This document shows positions 27,445 to 37,046 of a DNA stretch of 64,000 nt, piece after piece. The notes under the pieces are model-generated. The model worked only from the letters and a program-made list of their open reading frames with translations. It did not search any database and was not told where the DNA came from. This stretch comes from Saccharothrix carnea (GTDB lineage Bacteria; Actinomycetota; Actinomycetes; Mycobacteriales; Pseudonocardiaceae), in contig NZ_PYAX01000001.1 of the NCBI RefSeq assembly GCF_003014735.1, forward strand, positions 372,001 to 436,000, in the 5' to 3' direction. Made by a program: the position numbers and the translations under genes. Each line of letters opens with the position of its first letter. Position 1 is the stretch's first letter.

Positions 27445-28260
27445 TCAGGCCTGGCCGACCTCGAACCGGGCGAAGCGGGTCACGGTGATCCCGGCCTCGT
27501 CCAGCACGGCCTTGACGGTCTTCTTGGACTCCGTCACGGAAGCCTGCTCCAGGAGCACGACGTCCTTGAAGAAGCCGTTCACGCGACCCTCGACGATCTT
27601 GGGCAGCGCCGCTTCGGGCTTGCCCTCCTCGCGAGAGGTCTCCTCGGCGATGCGGCGCTCGTGGGCCACCACGTCCGCGGGGACCTCGTCGCGGGTGAGG
27701 TAGGTGGGGCGCATCGCGGCGATCTGCATGGCGGCGCCGCGGGCCGCTTCCTCGTTGTCGCCGGTGTACTCGACCACCACGCCCACGGCGGGCGGCAGGT
27801 CGGCGGCACGGCGGTGCAGGTAGGTGGTCACGGTGCCGTCGAAGACGGCGACCTTGGCCAGCTCCAGCTTCTCGCCGATCTTGGCGGAGAACTCCTGGAC
27901 GACCGCGTCGACGGCCTTGCCGTCGAGGTCGGTGGCCTTGAGGACGTCGACGTCCGCCGGGCGGGTGGCCTTGGCGACCGCGACGATCCGGGAGGCCAGC
28001 TCCTGGAAGTCGGCGTTCTTGGCGACGAAGTCCGTCTCGCAGCGCAGCTCGATCATCACGCCGTCCTCGGCCACGACCAGGCCGTTGGAGGTCGTGCGCT
28101 CGGCGCGCTTGCCGACGTCCTTGGCGCCCTTGATGCGCAGGATCTCGACCGCCTTGTCGAAGTCGCCGTCAGCTTCCTCGAGCGCCTTCTTGCAGTCCAT
28201 CATGCCTGCGGCGGTCAGCTCGCGGAGGCGCTTCACGTCAGCGGCGGTGTAGTTCGCCAT
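27445..28260 (-). CDS. tsf: Translation elongation factor Ts
   Basis: 271 aa. It exchanges GDP for GTP on EF-Tu. The N-terminal UBA-like domain ([34 protein letters not shown]) and the core [19 protein letters not shown] are diagnostic. It has the two-subdomain core typical of actinobacteria. It follows rpsB after a hairpin-bearing gap of about 160 bp. Confidence 0.98.
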   Translation of the reverse strand: MANYTAADVKRLRELTAAGMMDCKKALEEADGDFDKAVEILRIKGAKDVGKRAERTTSNGLVVAEDGVMIELRCETDFVAKNADFQELASRIVAVAKATRPADVDVLKATDLDGKAVDAVVQEFSAKIGEKLELAKVAVFDGTVTTYLHRRAADLPPAVGVVVEYTGDNEEAARGAAMQIAAMRPTYLTRDEVPADVVAHERRIAEETSREEGKPEAALPKIVEGRVNGFFKDVVLLEQASVTESKKTVKAVLDEAGITVTRFARFEVGQA

Positions 28261-28375
28261 CGTGCGATTTCCGTTCCTTCTGCGGTCTGATCGTCGGCTT
28301 CGCTCGCCGACGCGTGGTACGCGCTGGGTGTGGTGCAGTTCGAGCTGTTCTGGCTGTTCAGTGCCGGTGCTGTGC

Positions 28376-28415
28376 GCACGCCGCGCCCGCCGTGGTCAGG
28401 GCAGGCGCGGCGTGC
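28376..28415 (-). terminator. Large hairpin between rpsB and tsf
   Basis: GCACGCCGCGCCCGCC (28376-28391) pairs with GGCAGGCGCGGCGTGC (28400-28415), 15 of 16 pairs with an 8-base loop, 7 bp after the rpsB stop. In E. coli an attenuator is also found between rpsB and tsf. Here it probably reduces read-through or protects the rpsB 3' end. Confidence 0.75.
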
Positions 28416-28422
28416 GGGCAGA

Positions 28423-29280
<858 letters not shown>

Positions 29281-29630
29281 GGCCGGGTTCGCACCTCTTC
29301 GTTCAGGCGCGCCTGGCGGTGGGCCGGCGCGCGTTCCGGTTCGTCGCGGCGGGCCGGGTCGGACCGCCGCCCTGGTGCCCCTGCCGCCGTCCGAACCGGA
29401 GGCGTCTCACCTCAGGACCGCCGGACGCCGTGACTCGACCACACCCAAACTCGGTCGGATCTGCATTGGCACGCGAAGTCGCCCCGCACTCACACGGGCC
29501 GCGGTCCGAGTGTACGCCGGGAGGCCGGGGAACAACGAACCGGGCCTCGAGTTGTCCACAGGGTCTTGAGTTGTCCACAGGTGGGACGAAGCCACTGGTA
29601 GCCCCCGGTCCCGGCCGGAACCCTGGACCC
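29281..29630. other. 350 bp divergent intergenic region between rpsB and the M23 peptidase gene
   Basis: It contains no gene that I can support. It should hold the rpsB promoter on the minus strand; a weak -10-like TACACT lies at 29509-29514 (minus strand) but no good -35 accompanies it. It also holds the pair of DnaA-box-like sites at 29552-29579 and, just before 29631, the start of the peptidase message. Confidence 0.5.
29552..29579 (+). promoter_or_regulatory. Pair of DnaA-box-like sites
   Basis: TTGTCCACA occurs at 29552-29560 and again at 29571-29579, in the same direction and 19 bp apart. TTGTCCACA is the preferred DnaA box of high-GC actinomycetes. The pair lies 52-79 bp upstream of the M23 peptidase start and about 270 bp upstream of rpsB. 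A similar pair with the same spacing occurs at 35781-35808. Confidence 0.5.
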
Positions 29631-30254
29631 ATGACTCCCACCATGCGAACACTGCTGGTCCTGGCCTTGACAGCCGTCGTCACGCTACCCGCGGCGTCCC
29701 CCGCCCGCGCCTCCCGCCCACCGCGCTTCGCCTGGCCGCTGGCGCCACCGCACCAGGTGGTCCGCACCTTCGACCCGCCGGCGACCGAGTACGCCGCCGG
29801 CCACCGCGGCGTCGACCTGGCCGCCCCACCGGGCACCCCGGTCCTGGCCGCCGCCGATGGCGTGGTCCTGCACGCGGGCCCGGTCGCCGACCGCACCGTC
29901 GTCTCGCTGCTGCACGCGGGCGGCCTGCGCACCACCTACGAACCGGTCACCCCGACCGTTCGCCGAGGCCAACCGGTGCGCCGAGGCTCCCCCATCGGCA
30001 CCCTCGACCCGGGCCACGAGGACTGCCCGGCACGAGCCTGCCTCCACTGGGGCGCAATCCGCATCACCCCACCCCGCTCCCGCACCTACCTGGACCCGCT
30101 GCGCCTCCTGGCCAACGGCCGAGTCCGCCTCCTCCCGAGGTCGGACACCACCGGCCGATCCGTGACGAGCCCACCCACCCCACTAGACCCGACCTGCAGC
30201 GGCTCACTCGTCCCAACCGACCCCAGGCCCACGGTGTCCCGCCCAACCCGCTGA
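29631..30254 (+). CDS. Secreted M23-family metallopeptidase (LytM domain)
   Basis: 207 aa. A signal peptide (LLVLALTAVVTLPAASPARA) is followed by the peptidase domain. The zinc ligands are in GHRGVDLAAPPGTPV (H-x-x-x-D) and LHWGAIR (H-x-G in place of the common H-x-H). LysM or other targeting domains are absent. The Pro/Ser/Thr-rich C-terminus looks disordered. It should act on cell-wall peptides or regulate other hydrolases. It stands alone, divergent from rpsB; a homologue beside rpsB is common in actinomycetes. Confidence 0.88.
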   Translation: MTPTMRTLLVLALTAVVTLPAASPARASRPPRFAWPLAPPHQVVRTFDPPATEYAAGHRGVDLAAPPGTPVLAAADGVVLHAGPVADRTVVSLLHAGGLRTTYEPVTPTVRRGQPVRRGSPIGTLDPGHEDCPARACLHWGAIRITPPRSRTYLDPLRLLANGRVRLLPRSDTTGRSVTSPPTPLDPTCSGSLVPTDPRPTVSRPTR

Positions 30255-30301
30255 CCCCCGACCTGCAGCGGCCCGCCCAACCCGCTGAGCGGCCCACGGT
30301 G
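30190..30301. repeat. Shuffled short direct repeats at the 3' end of the M23 gene
   Basis: GACCTGCAGCGGC occurs at 30191 and 30260, CCGCCCAACCCGCTGA at 30239 and 30273, and GGCCCACGGTG at 30226 and 30291. The copies are out of step (offsets 69, 34 and 65 bp), so it is not a simple tandem duplication. The first copies encode the disordered C-terminus of the peptidase. The 268 bp between this gene and whiG holds no other feature I can support. Confidence 0.6.
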
Positions 30302-30522
30302 CCCAACGCTGACCCTGGTGGAGTACTCGGCCGGGAATCCGCCACCGACACGACAGCACTCGACCCGGCCACCGACGCGACAGCGCCCGGCCCGGATTCG
30401 GCAACCCGCGCGAGATCCCCGCCGGATCGGCGCCCGGGGGTTGGCCCGTGCGGGCGCGCGGGAGCGGATGTTCAGTCCGGTCGGTGGAGGGTGGGTGGCC
30501 GGAGGTCGGCGGCTGTGCTGGG

Positions 30523-31521
30523 TCAGGCCTCCAGCTGCTCGTTCAGCTTGGTGCGCAGCCGCAGCACCGCCCGGGTGTGCAGTTGGCACACGCGGGATTC
30601 CGTGACGCCCAGGACCTTGCCGATCTCGGCCAGCGTCAGGTTCTCGAAGTAGTACAGGGTGACCACGACGCGGTCGCGTTCGGCGAGTTGGGCGATCGCG
30701 TCGGCGAGCTGGCGGCGGCTGTCCTGGTCGACCAGGGTGGCGATCGGGTCCTCGGCGCCCTCGTCGGGCAGGGACTCGGCCAGGGACGAACCCGCGCCAC
30801 CGGTGCCGCGGCCGGCGGCGATCAGCTCGTCCAGGGCGACCACGCTGGTGAGCTGGAGCTGCGCGTAGAGCTCGCGCAGCTCAGCGAGGCCGATCTTCAG
30901 CTCGGCGGCGAGCTCGCGGTCGGTCGGGGTGCGTTGGAGGCGGCCACCGAGGCGTTCCAGGGCGCGTTCGACGTCACGTGCGCGGCTGCGGACCGAGCGC
31001 GGCACCCAGTCCTGTGAGCGCAGGTCGTCCAGGATCGCGCCGCGGATGCGCTGCATCGCGTATGTCTCGAACTTCAGGCCGCGCTCGGGCTCGAACTTCT
31101 CGATCGCGTCGACCAGGCCGAAGATGCCCGACTGGATCAGGTCCGCCACGTCGACGTGCGCGGGCAGGCCGGTGCCGACCCGGCCGGCGACGTACTTCAC
31201 CAGCGGCGCGTAGTGGAGCACGAGGCGGTCCCGCAGACCCTGCCGGCGCGATTCGCCGTAGGTGTGCCACAGCGCGATGATCCCGGCTTCCACGTCATCG
31301 GCGGTGCGCGACTCGGACGCCGCGTGCGCGGGCCTGCCCACGACCGCGGGTAGCGCGTGCCCGTTCGCGTGCAGCGGCTCGCCGTCGACGTGGTGACCGT
31401 TCGTCCCAGTCGCGGTGCGCGCCGCCGACGAGGTCCCGACGTGCGCGGCGGAGGGAGAGGTCACGGTTGCGGTCCGCGAACCTCCCCCTGCGACGTCAGG
31501 AGCGGGGGTGGGTTCGGTCAT
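30523..31521 (-). CDS. whiG: Sporulation RNA polymerase sigma factor of the WhiG/FliA type
   Basis: 332 aa. After an unusually long, poorly conserved N-terminus (about 75 residues) come sigma region 2 ([64 protein letters not shown], given here only as the known core), region 3 ([20 protein letters not shown]) and region 4 ([21 protein letters not shown]). In Streptomyces, WhiG starts aerial hyphae on the path to spores and is held by an anti-sigma factor RsiG. The start ATG lies inside the end of xerC, a 26 bp overlap. Confidence 0.94.
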   Translation of the reverse strand: MTEPTPAPDVAGGGSRTATVTSPSAAHVGTSSAARTATGTNGHHVDGEPLHANGHALPAVVGRPAHAASESRTADDVEAGIIALWHTYGESRRQGLRDRLVLHYAPLVKYVAGRVGTGLPAHVDVADLIQSGIFGLVDAIEKFEPERGLKFETYAMQRIRGAILDDLRSQDWVPRSVRSRARDVERALERLGGRLQRTPTDRELAAELKIGLAELRELYAQLQLTSVVALDELIAAGRGTGGAGSSLAESLPDEGAEDPIATLVDQDSRRQLADAIAQLAERDRVVVTLYYFENLTLAEIGKVLGVTESRVCQLHTRAVLRLRTKLNEQLEA

Positions 31522-32473
31522 GGATCGCCTTCAGCCGTTCGACGGTGACGTGTGTGTAGAGCTGAGTCGTTGCGAGCGTAGCGTGACCAAGAAGCTCTTG
31601 GACGGTGCGCAGGTCCGCTCCCCCTTCCAACAGGTGCGTCGCCGCGGAGTGGCGAAGGCCGTGGGGCCCGGTGTCGGCCGTCTCAGGTACCGCACCCACT
31701 ACATCGTGGACAACCCTCCTGGCAGTACGAGGGTCGAGCCGACCGCCTCGGGCGCCCAACAGCAACGCGCGTTGTGAACGGTCGTTGACCAGGGCGGATC
31801 GGCCGTATTCCACCCAGCGCCGGATAGCCCGTTCGGCCGGAACGCCGAACGGCACGGTGCGTTCGCGACTACCCTTGCCCAGAACCCGAATCACCCTTTG
31901 GGAGTAGTCCACGTCGTCGAGGTCGAGACCGCACAACTCGGCGACCCGGACACCTGTTGCGTACAGCAACTCCACCACGGCTTGGTCACGCAGCGCAACC
32001 GGATCGCCTTGTTCCGCACCGAGTTCGGCAACTGCCATGGCGGCACCGGCCTGGTCCGGGCGCAGGACCGCGGGGAGGGTCCGGTGGGGGCGGGGCGCAC
32101 TGAGGCGCGGGCCCGGGTCGACGGTGAGCAGGCCGTTGCGGGCGGCCCAGGCGGTGAAGGTTCGGGCGGACGCGGCACGCCTGGCCATCGTCGTCCGGCT
32201 CGCGCCGGCGGAGTGCTGGGAAGCCAGCCACGACCGCAGTCCGGTCAGGTCGATGGCTTCCACGGTGGCGTTGTCGGGCGTGCCGTCGGCTAAGTGGACC
32301 AGCAGGGCGACCACGTCCCCGAGGTAGGCGCGCACCGTGTGCGGTGACAGTCCGCGTTCCATCGCGAGGTGGCGTTCGTAGCGGTCCAGGGCCGCCGCGA
32401 CGTCCGCGGGCAGCGCGCGACGCAGGCGAACCAGGTCGACACGACGTGTCCGAGCGGGCGGCGGCGGGGACAT
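31496..32473 (-). CDS. xerC: Tyrosine recombinase XerC
   Basis: 325 aa. It resolves chromosome dimers at dif, usually with XerD. The catalytic residues are visible: Arg in ATGVRVAEL, Lys in GKGSRERTV, His-x-x-Arg in [11 protein letters not shown], His in [10 protein letters not shown] and Tyr in TQLYTHV. The N-terminal SAM-like domain contains [16 protein letters not shown]. Its end overlaps the start of whiG by 26 bp, so the two are translated together. The neighbour dprA is 33 bp upstream. Confidence 0.93.
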   Translation of the reverse strand: MSPPPPARTRRVDLVRLRRALPADVAAALDRYERHLAMERGLSPHTVRAYLGDVVALLVHLADGTPDNATVEAIDLTGLRSWLASQHSAGASRTTMARRAASARTFTAWAARNGLLTVDPGPRLSAPRPHRTLPAVLRPDQAGAAMAVAELGAEQGDPVALRDQAVVELLYATGVRVAELCGLDLDDVDYSQRVIRVLGKGSRERTVPFGVPAERAIRRWVEYGRSALVNDRSQRALLLGARGGRLDPRTARRVVHDVVGAVPETADTGPHGLRHSAATHLLEGGADLRTVQELLGHATLATTQLYTHVTVERLKAIHDRTHPRS

Positions 32474-32506
32474 AGCCCCTGACGCTGCGCCCTCGAGCGC
32501 TCTTGG

Positions 32507-33655
32507 TCAAGTATCGCCACGCCAACTCCTGTCCTGGGAGCGCTTCCAACCGCTGTCCACGCGTTCGGCGAGACTGGCCAGTTCCAATTGCGGCAGCAAG
32601 GCGCGCACCCGGGCCAGCTCGACACCGGACTCCACCGAGATCTCCTCCGGGCTGTGCCCGGACGTCAGGCCCAGCGCTTCGAAGACCCGCATCGCGTCGC
32701 CCTGCGGAGGCCCGGTGTCGGTGTTCTTGGTGGCCTCGACCAGGTCGACGCCGAGCCGCCCGGTCGACTCGACGATCTCGGCGACGCTGGTCACCGGCAG
32801 CGCGATCCCCGACCTCAGCAGCTCGTGACAGCCCGCCGAGTTGACCGAGGTGATCGGTCCGGGAACGGCCATGAGCACCCGGCCCAGCGCCGCCGTGGAC
32901 GCCGCGGTGTTCTTGGCCCCGCTGCGCCGTCCCGCTTCGACCACCACGGTGCCCTCCGCGAGCGCCGCGATGAGGCGGTTCCGCGTCAGGAAACGGTGGC
33001 GCGCGGGCGTGTGCGACGGTGGGTACTCGCTCACCAGCAGGCCTTGGCTGGGGATGCGTTCCAGCAGTGCGCGGTGGCTGGACGGGTAGGCGACGTCGAT
33101 CCCGCAGGCCAGCACGGCGATCGTCAGCCCGCCGGCCGTGATCGCGCCCCGGTGGGCGGCGCCGTCGATGCCGAAGGCGGCCCCGGACACCACGGTGACC
33201 CCGGCCTCGGCCAACCCGAAGCCGAACTCGCCGGCGACGTGCTCCCCGTACCCCGTCGCCGACCGGCTACCCACCACCGCGACCGCCCGTTCGGTGATCT
33301 TGGCGAGGTCCGCCTCACCCCGCACCCACAACGCCAACGGCTCCAACCCGCACCGCAGGCCGTTGGCGGCGGCGATGGTCAAGGCGTTGAAGGGCCAGCG
33401 AGGCCACTCGTCGTCCTCGGGGACCAGCAGCCGCCCGCCGACCTTCGCCGCCGCCTCCAGGTCCTGCTCGGCCAGGTCCAGCGCCCGCCGCGCGGAGGTC
33501 TGGCTGTCGACCCCGACAGGCACCTCACCGGCCCGGACCGACTCGGCCGCCTGAACCGGCCCCACCTCGGCGACGAACCGGGACAGCGCGGCGGCGGGAG
33601 GCTCGGCGACCCGGGACAGGTACGCCCGCGCCAACCGGATCTCGTCCGTGCTCAT
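32507..33655 (-). CDS. dprA: DNA-processing protein DprA/Smf
   Basis: 382 aa. The Rossmann-like core is visible in VAVVGSRSATGYGEHVAGEFG, VVSGAAFGIDGAAHRGAI, YPSSHRALLERI and TRNRLIAAL. The C-terminal winged-helix domain is present (SPEEISVESGVELARVRALLPQLEL). DprA loads RecA on single-stranded DNA during natural transformation; its role in actinomycetes is unproven. ATG 33655 overlaps the stop of the 62-codon ORF upstream (ATGA). It is in the yraN - comM - sORF - dprA - xerC - whiG transcript unit. Confidence 0.95.
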   Translation of the reverse strand: MSTDEIRLARAYLSRVAEPPAAALSRFVAEVGPVQAAESVRAGEVPVGVDSQTSARRALDLAEQDLEAAAKVGGRLLVPEDDEWPRWPFNALTIAAANGLRCGLEPLALWVRGEADLAKITERAVAVVGSRSATGYGEHVAGEFGFGLAEAGVTVVSGAAFGIDGAAHRGAITAGGLTIAVLACGIDVAYPSSHRALLERIPSQGLLVSEYPPSHTPARHRFLTRNRLIAALAEGTVVVEAGRRSGAKNTAASTAALGRVLMAVPGPITSVNSAGCHELLRSGIALPVTSVAEIVESTGRLGVDLVEATKNTDTGPPQGDAMRVFEALGLTSGHSPEEISVESGVELARVRALLPQLELASLAERVDSGWKRSQDRSWRGDT

Positions 33656-33840
33656 GGCCGGCACCACCACTCGACGGTCGACCTCGGCGCCCGGAACCCG
33701 ACCTGCCCGGGGCCCGCACCGCCGTCGAGGTCGGAATGCGACTTGCCAGGGCCACCCGCGACGTCGGCGGACGGCTGTGGGACGTGCGTCGTAGACGTCT
33801 CGGCGACCGTCGGGTTCGGCCGCGTCCAGTGCCTGTTCAT
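33652..33840 (-). CDS. Hidden 62-aa ORF joining comM and dprA
   Basis: The start ATG 33840 overlaps the comM stop (ATGA) and its own TGA overlaps the dprA ATG (ATGA). The encoded protein begins MNRHWTRPNPTVAETSTTHV and ends STVEWWCRP. GC at third positions is about 85 percent. Double four-base overlaps are hard to obtain by chance and are typical of translated genes in actinomycetes. There is no recognisable domain; it looks unstructured and Gly/Pro-rich. Alternatively it only carries ribosomes from comM to dprA. Confidence 0.55.
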   Translation of the reverse strand: MNRHWTRPNPTVAETSTTHVPQPSADVAGGPGKSHSDLDGGAGPGQVGFRAPRSTVEWWCRP

Positions 33841-35348
33841 GCCTTCCTGCGCTCTCGGAATTCCAGGGCGGCCGCCACGTGGTCCGCGGTGGGTCGGTCG
33901 TCTTCGGCCAGGTCGGCGAGGGTCCAGGCGACTCGCAGGCACCTGTCGGCCCCTCGGCCCGTCAGCGCACCGGTGGCAAGTGCGCGGTCCACGCTCGAAG
34001 TGGTCTCCCGAGGAAGGGCGAACTCCCTCCTCAGGTCCGCGCCAGGGACTTCCGCGTTGGTGGACCAGCCGTACTCGGCCCACCGTTCCGCCGCTCTCGT
34101 CCTGGCCTTCCGCACACGTTCGCGCACGGTCGCGGTCGGTTCGGGCTCGGCCACGAACTCGCGATTCATCGCGGTCAGCGGACGCATCGGCACCCTGAGG
34201 TCGACCCGGTCGAGCAACGGACCGGAGAGTTTGGCCTCGTACCGCCGCCTGGCCGCGGGCAGGCAGATGCAGTCGATGTCCTTCGGCGGGGCGCACGGGC
34301 ACGGATTCGTGGCCATCACGAGCTGGAACCGAGCGGGATAGCGGGTGATGCCGTCACGCCGGGCGATGCGCACCTCTCCTTCCTCGAGGGCCGTGCGCAA
34401 GGCCTCCAACTTGCCCACCCCGAACTCGCGCGCCTCGTCCAGGAACAGCACCCCGCGATGGGCCCGGCTCAGGGCACCGGGCTTGGCCAAGCCGGCGCCT
34501 CCGCCGATCAGGGCCGCGGTGGACGTCGAGTGGTGCACGGAGACGAACGGGGGTGTCGTGACCAGCGGCGCGTCGGAGCTGAGGAGGCCGGCGATCGAGT
34601 GCACGGCCGTGACGCCCAGCGCTTCCTCCATCGACAGCGGCGGGAGGAGGCCGGACAGCCGCTGCGCCAGCATGGTCTTGCCGGTGCCTGGCGGGCCGGT
34701 CAGCAGGAGGTGGTGACCGCCCGCAGCCGCCACTTCGAGGGCCCACCTCGCTTCCGGTTGGCCGATCACATCCGCCAGGTCCGGACCGTCTGCGGGCGGA
34801 GTCGTCGCAGGTGGGCCGGCGGGTGACAGCGTTCCCTCGCCGGTCAGCCAGGCCAGTACCTGCGTCAGGGTGGTCGCGCCGTGCACGGTCAGGCCTTCGA
34901 CCAGGGCCGCTTCCGCGAGCGTGGAGGTCGGCACGACGGCCTGGGCGAGGCCCGCCCGCCTCGCGGCCAGCAGCGCGGGCAGGACACCGCGGACGGCGCG
35001 GACGCGGCCGTCCAGGGCCAGCTCGCCCAGCAGGACGGTGTCGGACAGGCGGTCGCCCGGGATCGCTTTCGCGGCGGCCAGGACGACGCAGGCGATGGCC
35101 AGGTCGTAGCCGGAGCCGTTCTTCGGCAGCGTGGCCGGGGACAGGCCCAGCGTCACCCGTTGGGACGGCCAGTTGTGCCCGCTGTTGCGCACGGCCGCCT
35201 TCACGCGGTCCTTCGACTCGTGCAAGGCGGCGTCCGGCAGGCCCAGGAGCTGGGTCCGCACCGTTCCCACCCCGACGTCCGCCTCGATCTCCACCGGGAC
35301 GCCGTCCACGCCGAACAACGCCACCGACCACGTGCGCGCGAGCGCCAT
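33837..35348 (-). CDS. comM: YifB/ComM-family Mg-chelatase-like AAA+ ATPase
   Basis: 503 aa. An N-terminal Lon-protease-like domain (ALHESKDRVKAAVRNSGHNWP) precedes the AAA+ module: Walker A GPPGTGKTM, then the Walker B segment LFLDEAREF, where most family members have LFLDELPEF, and the Cys-rich NPCPCAPPKDIDCIC zinc-like motif. In Vibrio and Haemophilus, ComM promotes branch migration during transformation. ATG 35348 shares one base with the yraN stop. It ends overlapping the small ORF. Confidence 0.93.
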   Translation of the reverse strand: MALARTWSVALFGVDGVPVEIEADVGVGTVRTQLLGLPDAALHESKDRVKAAVRNSGHNWPSQRVTLGLSPATLPKNGSGYDLAIACVVLAAAKAIPGDRLSDTVLLGELALDGRVRAVRGVLPALLAARRAGLAQAVVPTSTLAEAALVEGLTVHGATTLTQVLAWLTGEGTLSPAGPPATTPPADGPDLADVIGQPEARWALEVAAAGGHHLLLTGPPGTGKTMLAQRLSGLLPPLSMEEALGVTAVHSIAGLLSSDAPLVTTPPFVSVHHSTSTAALIGGGAGLAKPGALSRAHRGVLFLDEAREFGVGKLEALRTALEEGEVRIARRDGITRYPARFQLVMATNPCPCAPPKDIDCICLPAARRRYEAKLSGPLLDRVDLRVPMRPLTAMNREFVAEPEPTATVRERVRKARTRAAERWAEYGWSTNAEVPGADLRREFALPRETTSSVDRALATGALTGRGADRCLRVAWTLADLAEDDRPTADHVAAALEFRERRKA

Positions 35349-35701
35349 CACACACCTCGCAGGTGGTGCAGGCGGACCTGGCCCTCGGGCGGCCACTCGA
35401 TCGCGATCACGTCGAACCGGATCTCCACCCGGCCGATCCGGTGCGCGCTCAGCCAGCGCAGCGCCGACTTCCGGACCCGCTCGAGCTTGTCCGGCGTCAC
35501 GGCCTCCAGCGGCGTACCCCTGGTGGTGCCCGAACGGCACTTCACCTCGACCACCACCAGTCGCGTGCCATCGGTGGCCACGACGTCCAGCTCGCCGTCG
35601 TCGCACCGCCAGTTGCGGGCCAGGATCGACAGGCCCTCGTGCTCCAGGTACCGGCACGCCGCGTCCTCGCCGCGCCTGCCCAAGTCGGTCGCCGTGTTCA
35701 T
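35348..35701 (-). CDS. UPF0102 (YraN) endonuclease-like protein
   Basis: 117 aa. ATDLGRRGEDAACRYLEHEGL and the core NWRCDDGELDVVATDGTRLVVVEVKCR match YraN, a PD-(D/E)XK nuclease fold with Asp, Glu and E-x-K visible. No proven function. ATG 35701 follows GGGGG; GTG 35710 is an alternative. It is the first gene of the yraN-comM-dprA series and is preceded by the DnaA-box-like pair. Confidence 0.93.
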   Translation of the reverse strand: MNTATDLGRRGEDAACRYLEHEGLSILARNWRCDDGELDVVATDGTRLVVVEVKCRSGTTRGTPLEAVTPDKLERVRKSALRWLSAHRIGRVEIRFDVIAIEWPPEGQVRLHHLRGV

Positions 35702-35780
35702 GTCCCCCACCCCTCCGGAATCGGTCTTGGTCTCGACCTTGCCGGGGCGGTGGAGGGGTGGCGATGGGGAGTTCGCCGAC

Positions 35781-35808
35781 TGTGGACAACTTCAGGGGCT
35801 GTGGACAG
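35781..35808 (-). promoter_or_regulatory. Second pair of DnaA-box-like sites
   Basis: TGTGGACAA (35781-35789, the reverse of TTGTCCACA) and TGTGGACAG (35800-35808, one mismatch) point the same way and are 19 bp apart, the same spacing as at 29552-29579. They lie 80-107 bp upstream of the yraN start on its strand, in the likely promoter of the yraN-comM-dprA unit. Confidence 0.45.
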
Positions 35809-35875
35809 AGCCGGTGGAATTGTCGGTATCGCGTGGTATGGGCGGCCACCCGCGAGGAGGGCGGGAAAGACGCAA

Positions 35876-35903
35876 AGGGGCCTGCCCGGTCGGGCAGGCC
35901 CCT
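35876..35903 (-). terminator. Rho-independent terminator of the rnhB-DUF2469 transcript
   Basis: AGGGGCCTGCCCG (35876-35888) pairs perfectly with CGGGCAGGCCCCT (35891-35903). On the minus strand the stem is followed by TTTGCGTCTTTC. It sits 16 bp after the DUF2469 stop. Confidence 0.85.
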
Positions 35904-35919
35904 GCGACTGAAGCGGGTA

Positions 35920-36243
35920 TCAGGAGTTGAACGGGCCGTCCTCGGGCAACCTGAGGTCGGGTTTGTCCAACTCCTCGACGTTGACGTCCTTGAAGGTGAT
36001 CACACGGACGTTCTTCACGAACCGGGCGGGGCGGTACATGTCCCACACCCACGCGTCCGACATCCGCACCTCGAAGTAGACCTCGCCGTCCGCGTTGCGG
36101 ACCTGCACGTCCACCGAGTTGGCCAGGTAGAACCGCCGCTCGGTCTCCACGACGAACGAGAACTGGCTGACGATGTCGCGGTACTCCTTGTACAGCGACA
36201 ACTCCATCTCGGTCTCGTACTTCTCGAGATCCTCTGCACTCAT
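35920..36243 (-). CDS. DUF2469-family protein
   Basis: 107 aa. [20 protein letters not shown] and the core FSFVVETERRFYLANSVDV match this actinobacteria-specific family (Rv2901c type), whose function is unknown. The start ATG shares one base with the rnhB TAA, and the gene ends at a strong terminator. The linkage to rnhB and lepB is conserved. Confidence 0.92.
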   Translation of the reverse strand: MSAEDLEKYETEMELSLYKEYRDIVSQFSFVVETERRFYLANSVDVQVRNADGEVYFEVRMSDAWVWDMYRPARFVKNVRVITFKDVNVEELDKPDLRLPEDGPFNS

Positions 36244-37037
36244 TACGCCTCCGCGCGGGTAATCATCGAATCCGCGCCCCTCCTCGTCGCGAGCCTGCCG
36301 CCGCTGGTCTGCGGGGTTGACCCATTCTGGACCACGGTGGTGGCGACCACGTCGCGCGCCACACGGTGCGGCGGTTCCAGTCCGTGCCGTCGCGCCGCAG
36401 CGGCCACGTTCGCATACGACCAGCGGTGTTGCGCACTCGGGCCGTGCTCCGCCAGCGCCGCCGCGTGCTCGGGGGTGCTGTAGCCCTTGTGCACGTCGAA
36501 CCCGTAGACGGGGAGCTCCTCGTGCAGGCCGGTCATGATCCGGTCCCGGGTGACCTTGGCCAGCACGGACGCCGCCGCGACGCACGCGGCCACCCGGTCG
36601 CCCTTGACCACCGGCATGTTCGGCGCCGTGAGCCCCGGCACCGGGAAGCCGTCCGTCAGGACGTACCCCGGATGTGCACCCAGTTGGGCGACCGCACGCC
36701 GCATGCCCTCGATGTTGGCCACGTGCACGCCGATCAGGTCCACCTCGACGTTCGGGATCACGATCACCGCGTAGTCCAACGCGCGCTTGAGCACCAGGTC
36801 GTACATCCGGTCCCGCGCGGCGGAGGTGAGCAGCTTCGAGTCGGTGAGCCCGTCGAGCTTCGCCGCGTCACCCGGCTTGAGCACGCACGACGCCACCACC
36901 AGCGGTCCGGCGCAGGCACCCCGACCGGCTTCGTCCACGCCGGCCACGGGGCCGAACCCGCGCCGGTCCAACGCGGCTTCGAAGGCCCAGATGCCCGCGG
37001 TCTGCCGAACCTGGACGCGAGGCGGCTTGCGGATCAC
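36243..37037 (-). CDS. rnhB: Ribonuclease HII
   Basis: 264 aa. It removes ribonucleotides from DNA and RNA-DNA hybrids. [15 protein letters not shown] holds two of the acidic metal ligands and LTDGFPV and [13 protein letters not shown] supply others. It is longer than the E. coli enzyme: about 40 extra C-terminal residues ([19 protein letters not shown]) look unstructured. The gene is downstream of lepB by 9 bp. Confidence 0.95.
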   Translation of the reverse strand: MIRKPPRVQVRQTAGIWAFEAALDRRGFGPVAGVDEAGRGACAGPLVVASCVLKPGDAAKLDGLTDSKLLTSAARDRMYDLVLKRALDYAVIVIPNVEVDLIGVHVANIEGMRRAVAQLGAHPGYVLTDGFPVPGLTAPNMPVVKGDRVAACVAAASVLAKVTRDRIMTGLHEELPVYGFDVHKGYSTPEHAAALAEHGPSAQHRWSYANVAAAARRHGLEPPHRVARDVVATTVVQNGSTPQTSGGRLATRRGADSMITRAEA

Positions 37038-37046
37038 CCCTCGACC

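Noticed and set aside
31496-32473. xerC as an integrase of a mobile element
   Set aside because: It is in the conserved chromosomal dprA-xerC-whiG order with no attachment-site repeats or phage genes.
33837-35849. Extended comM reading frame starting near 35849
   Set aside because: The extra N-terminus is a shadow of yraN; ATG 35348 follows the yraN stop and gives the family length.
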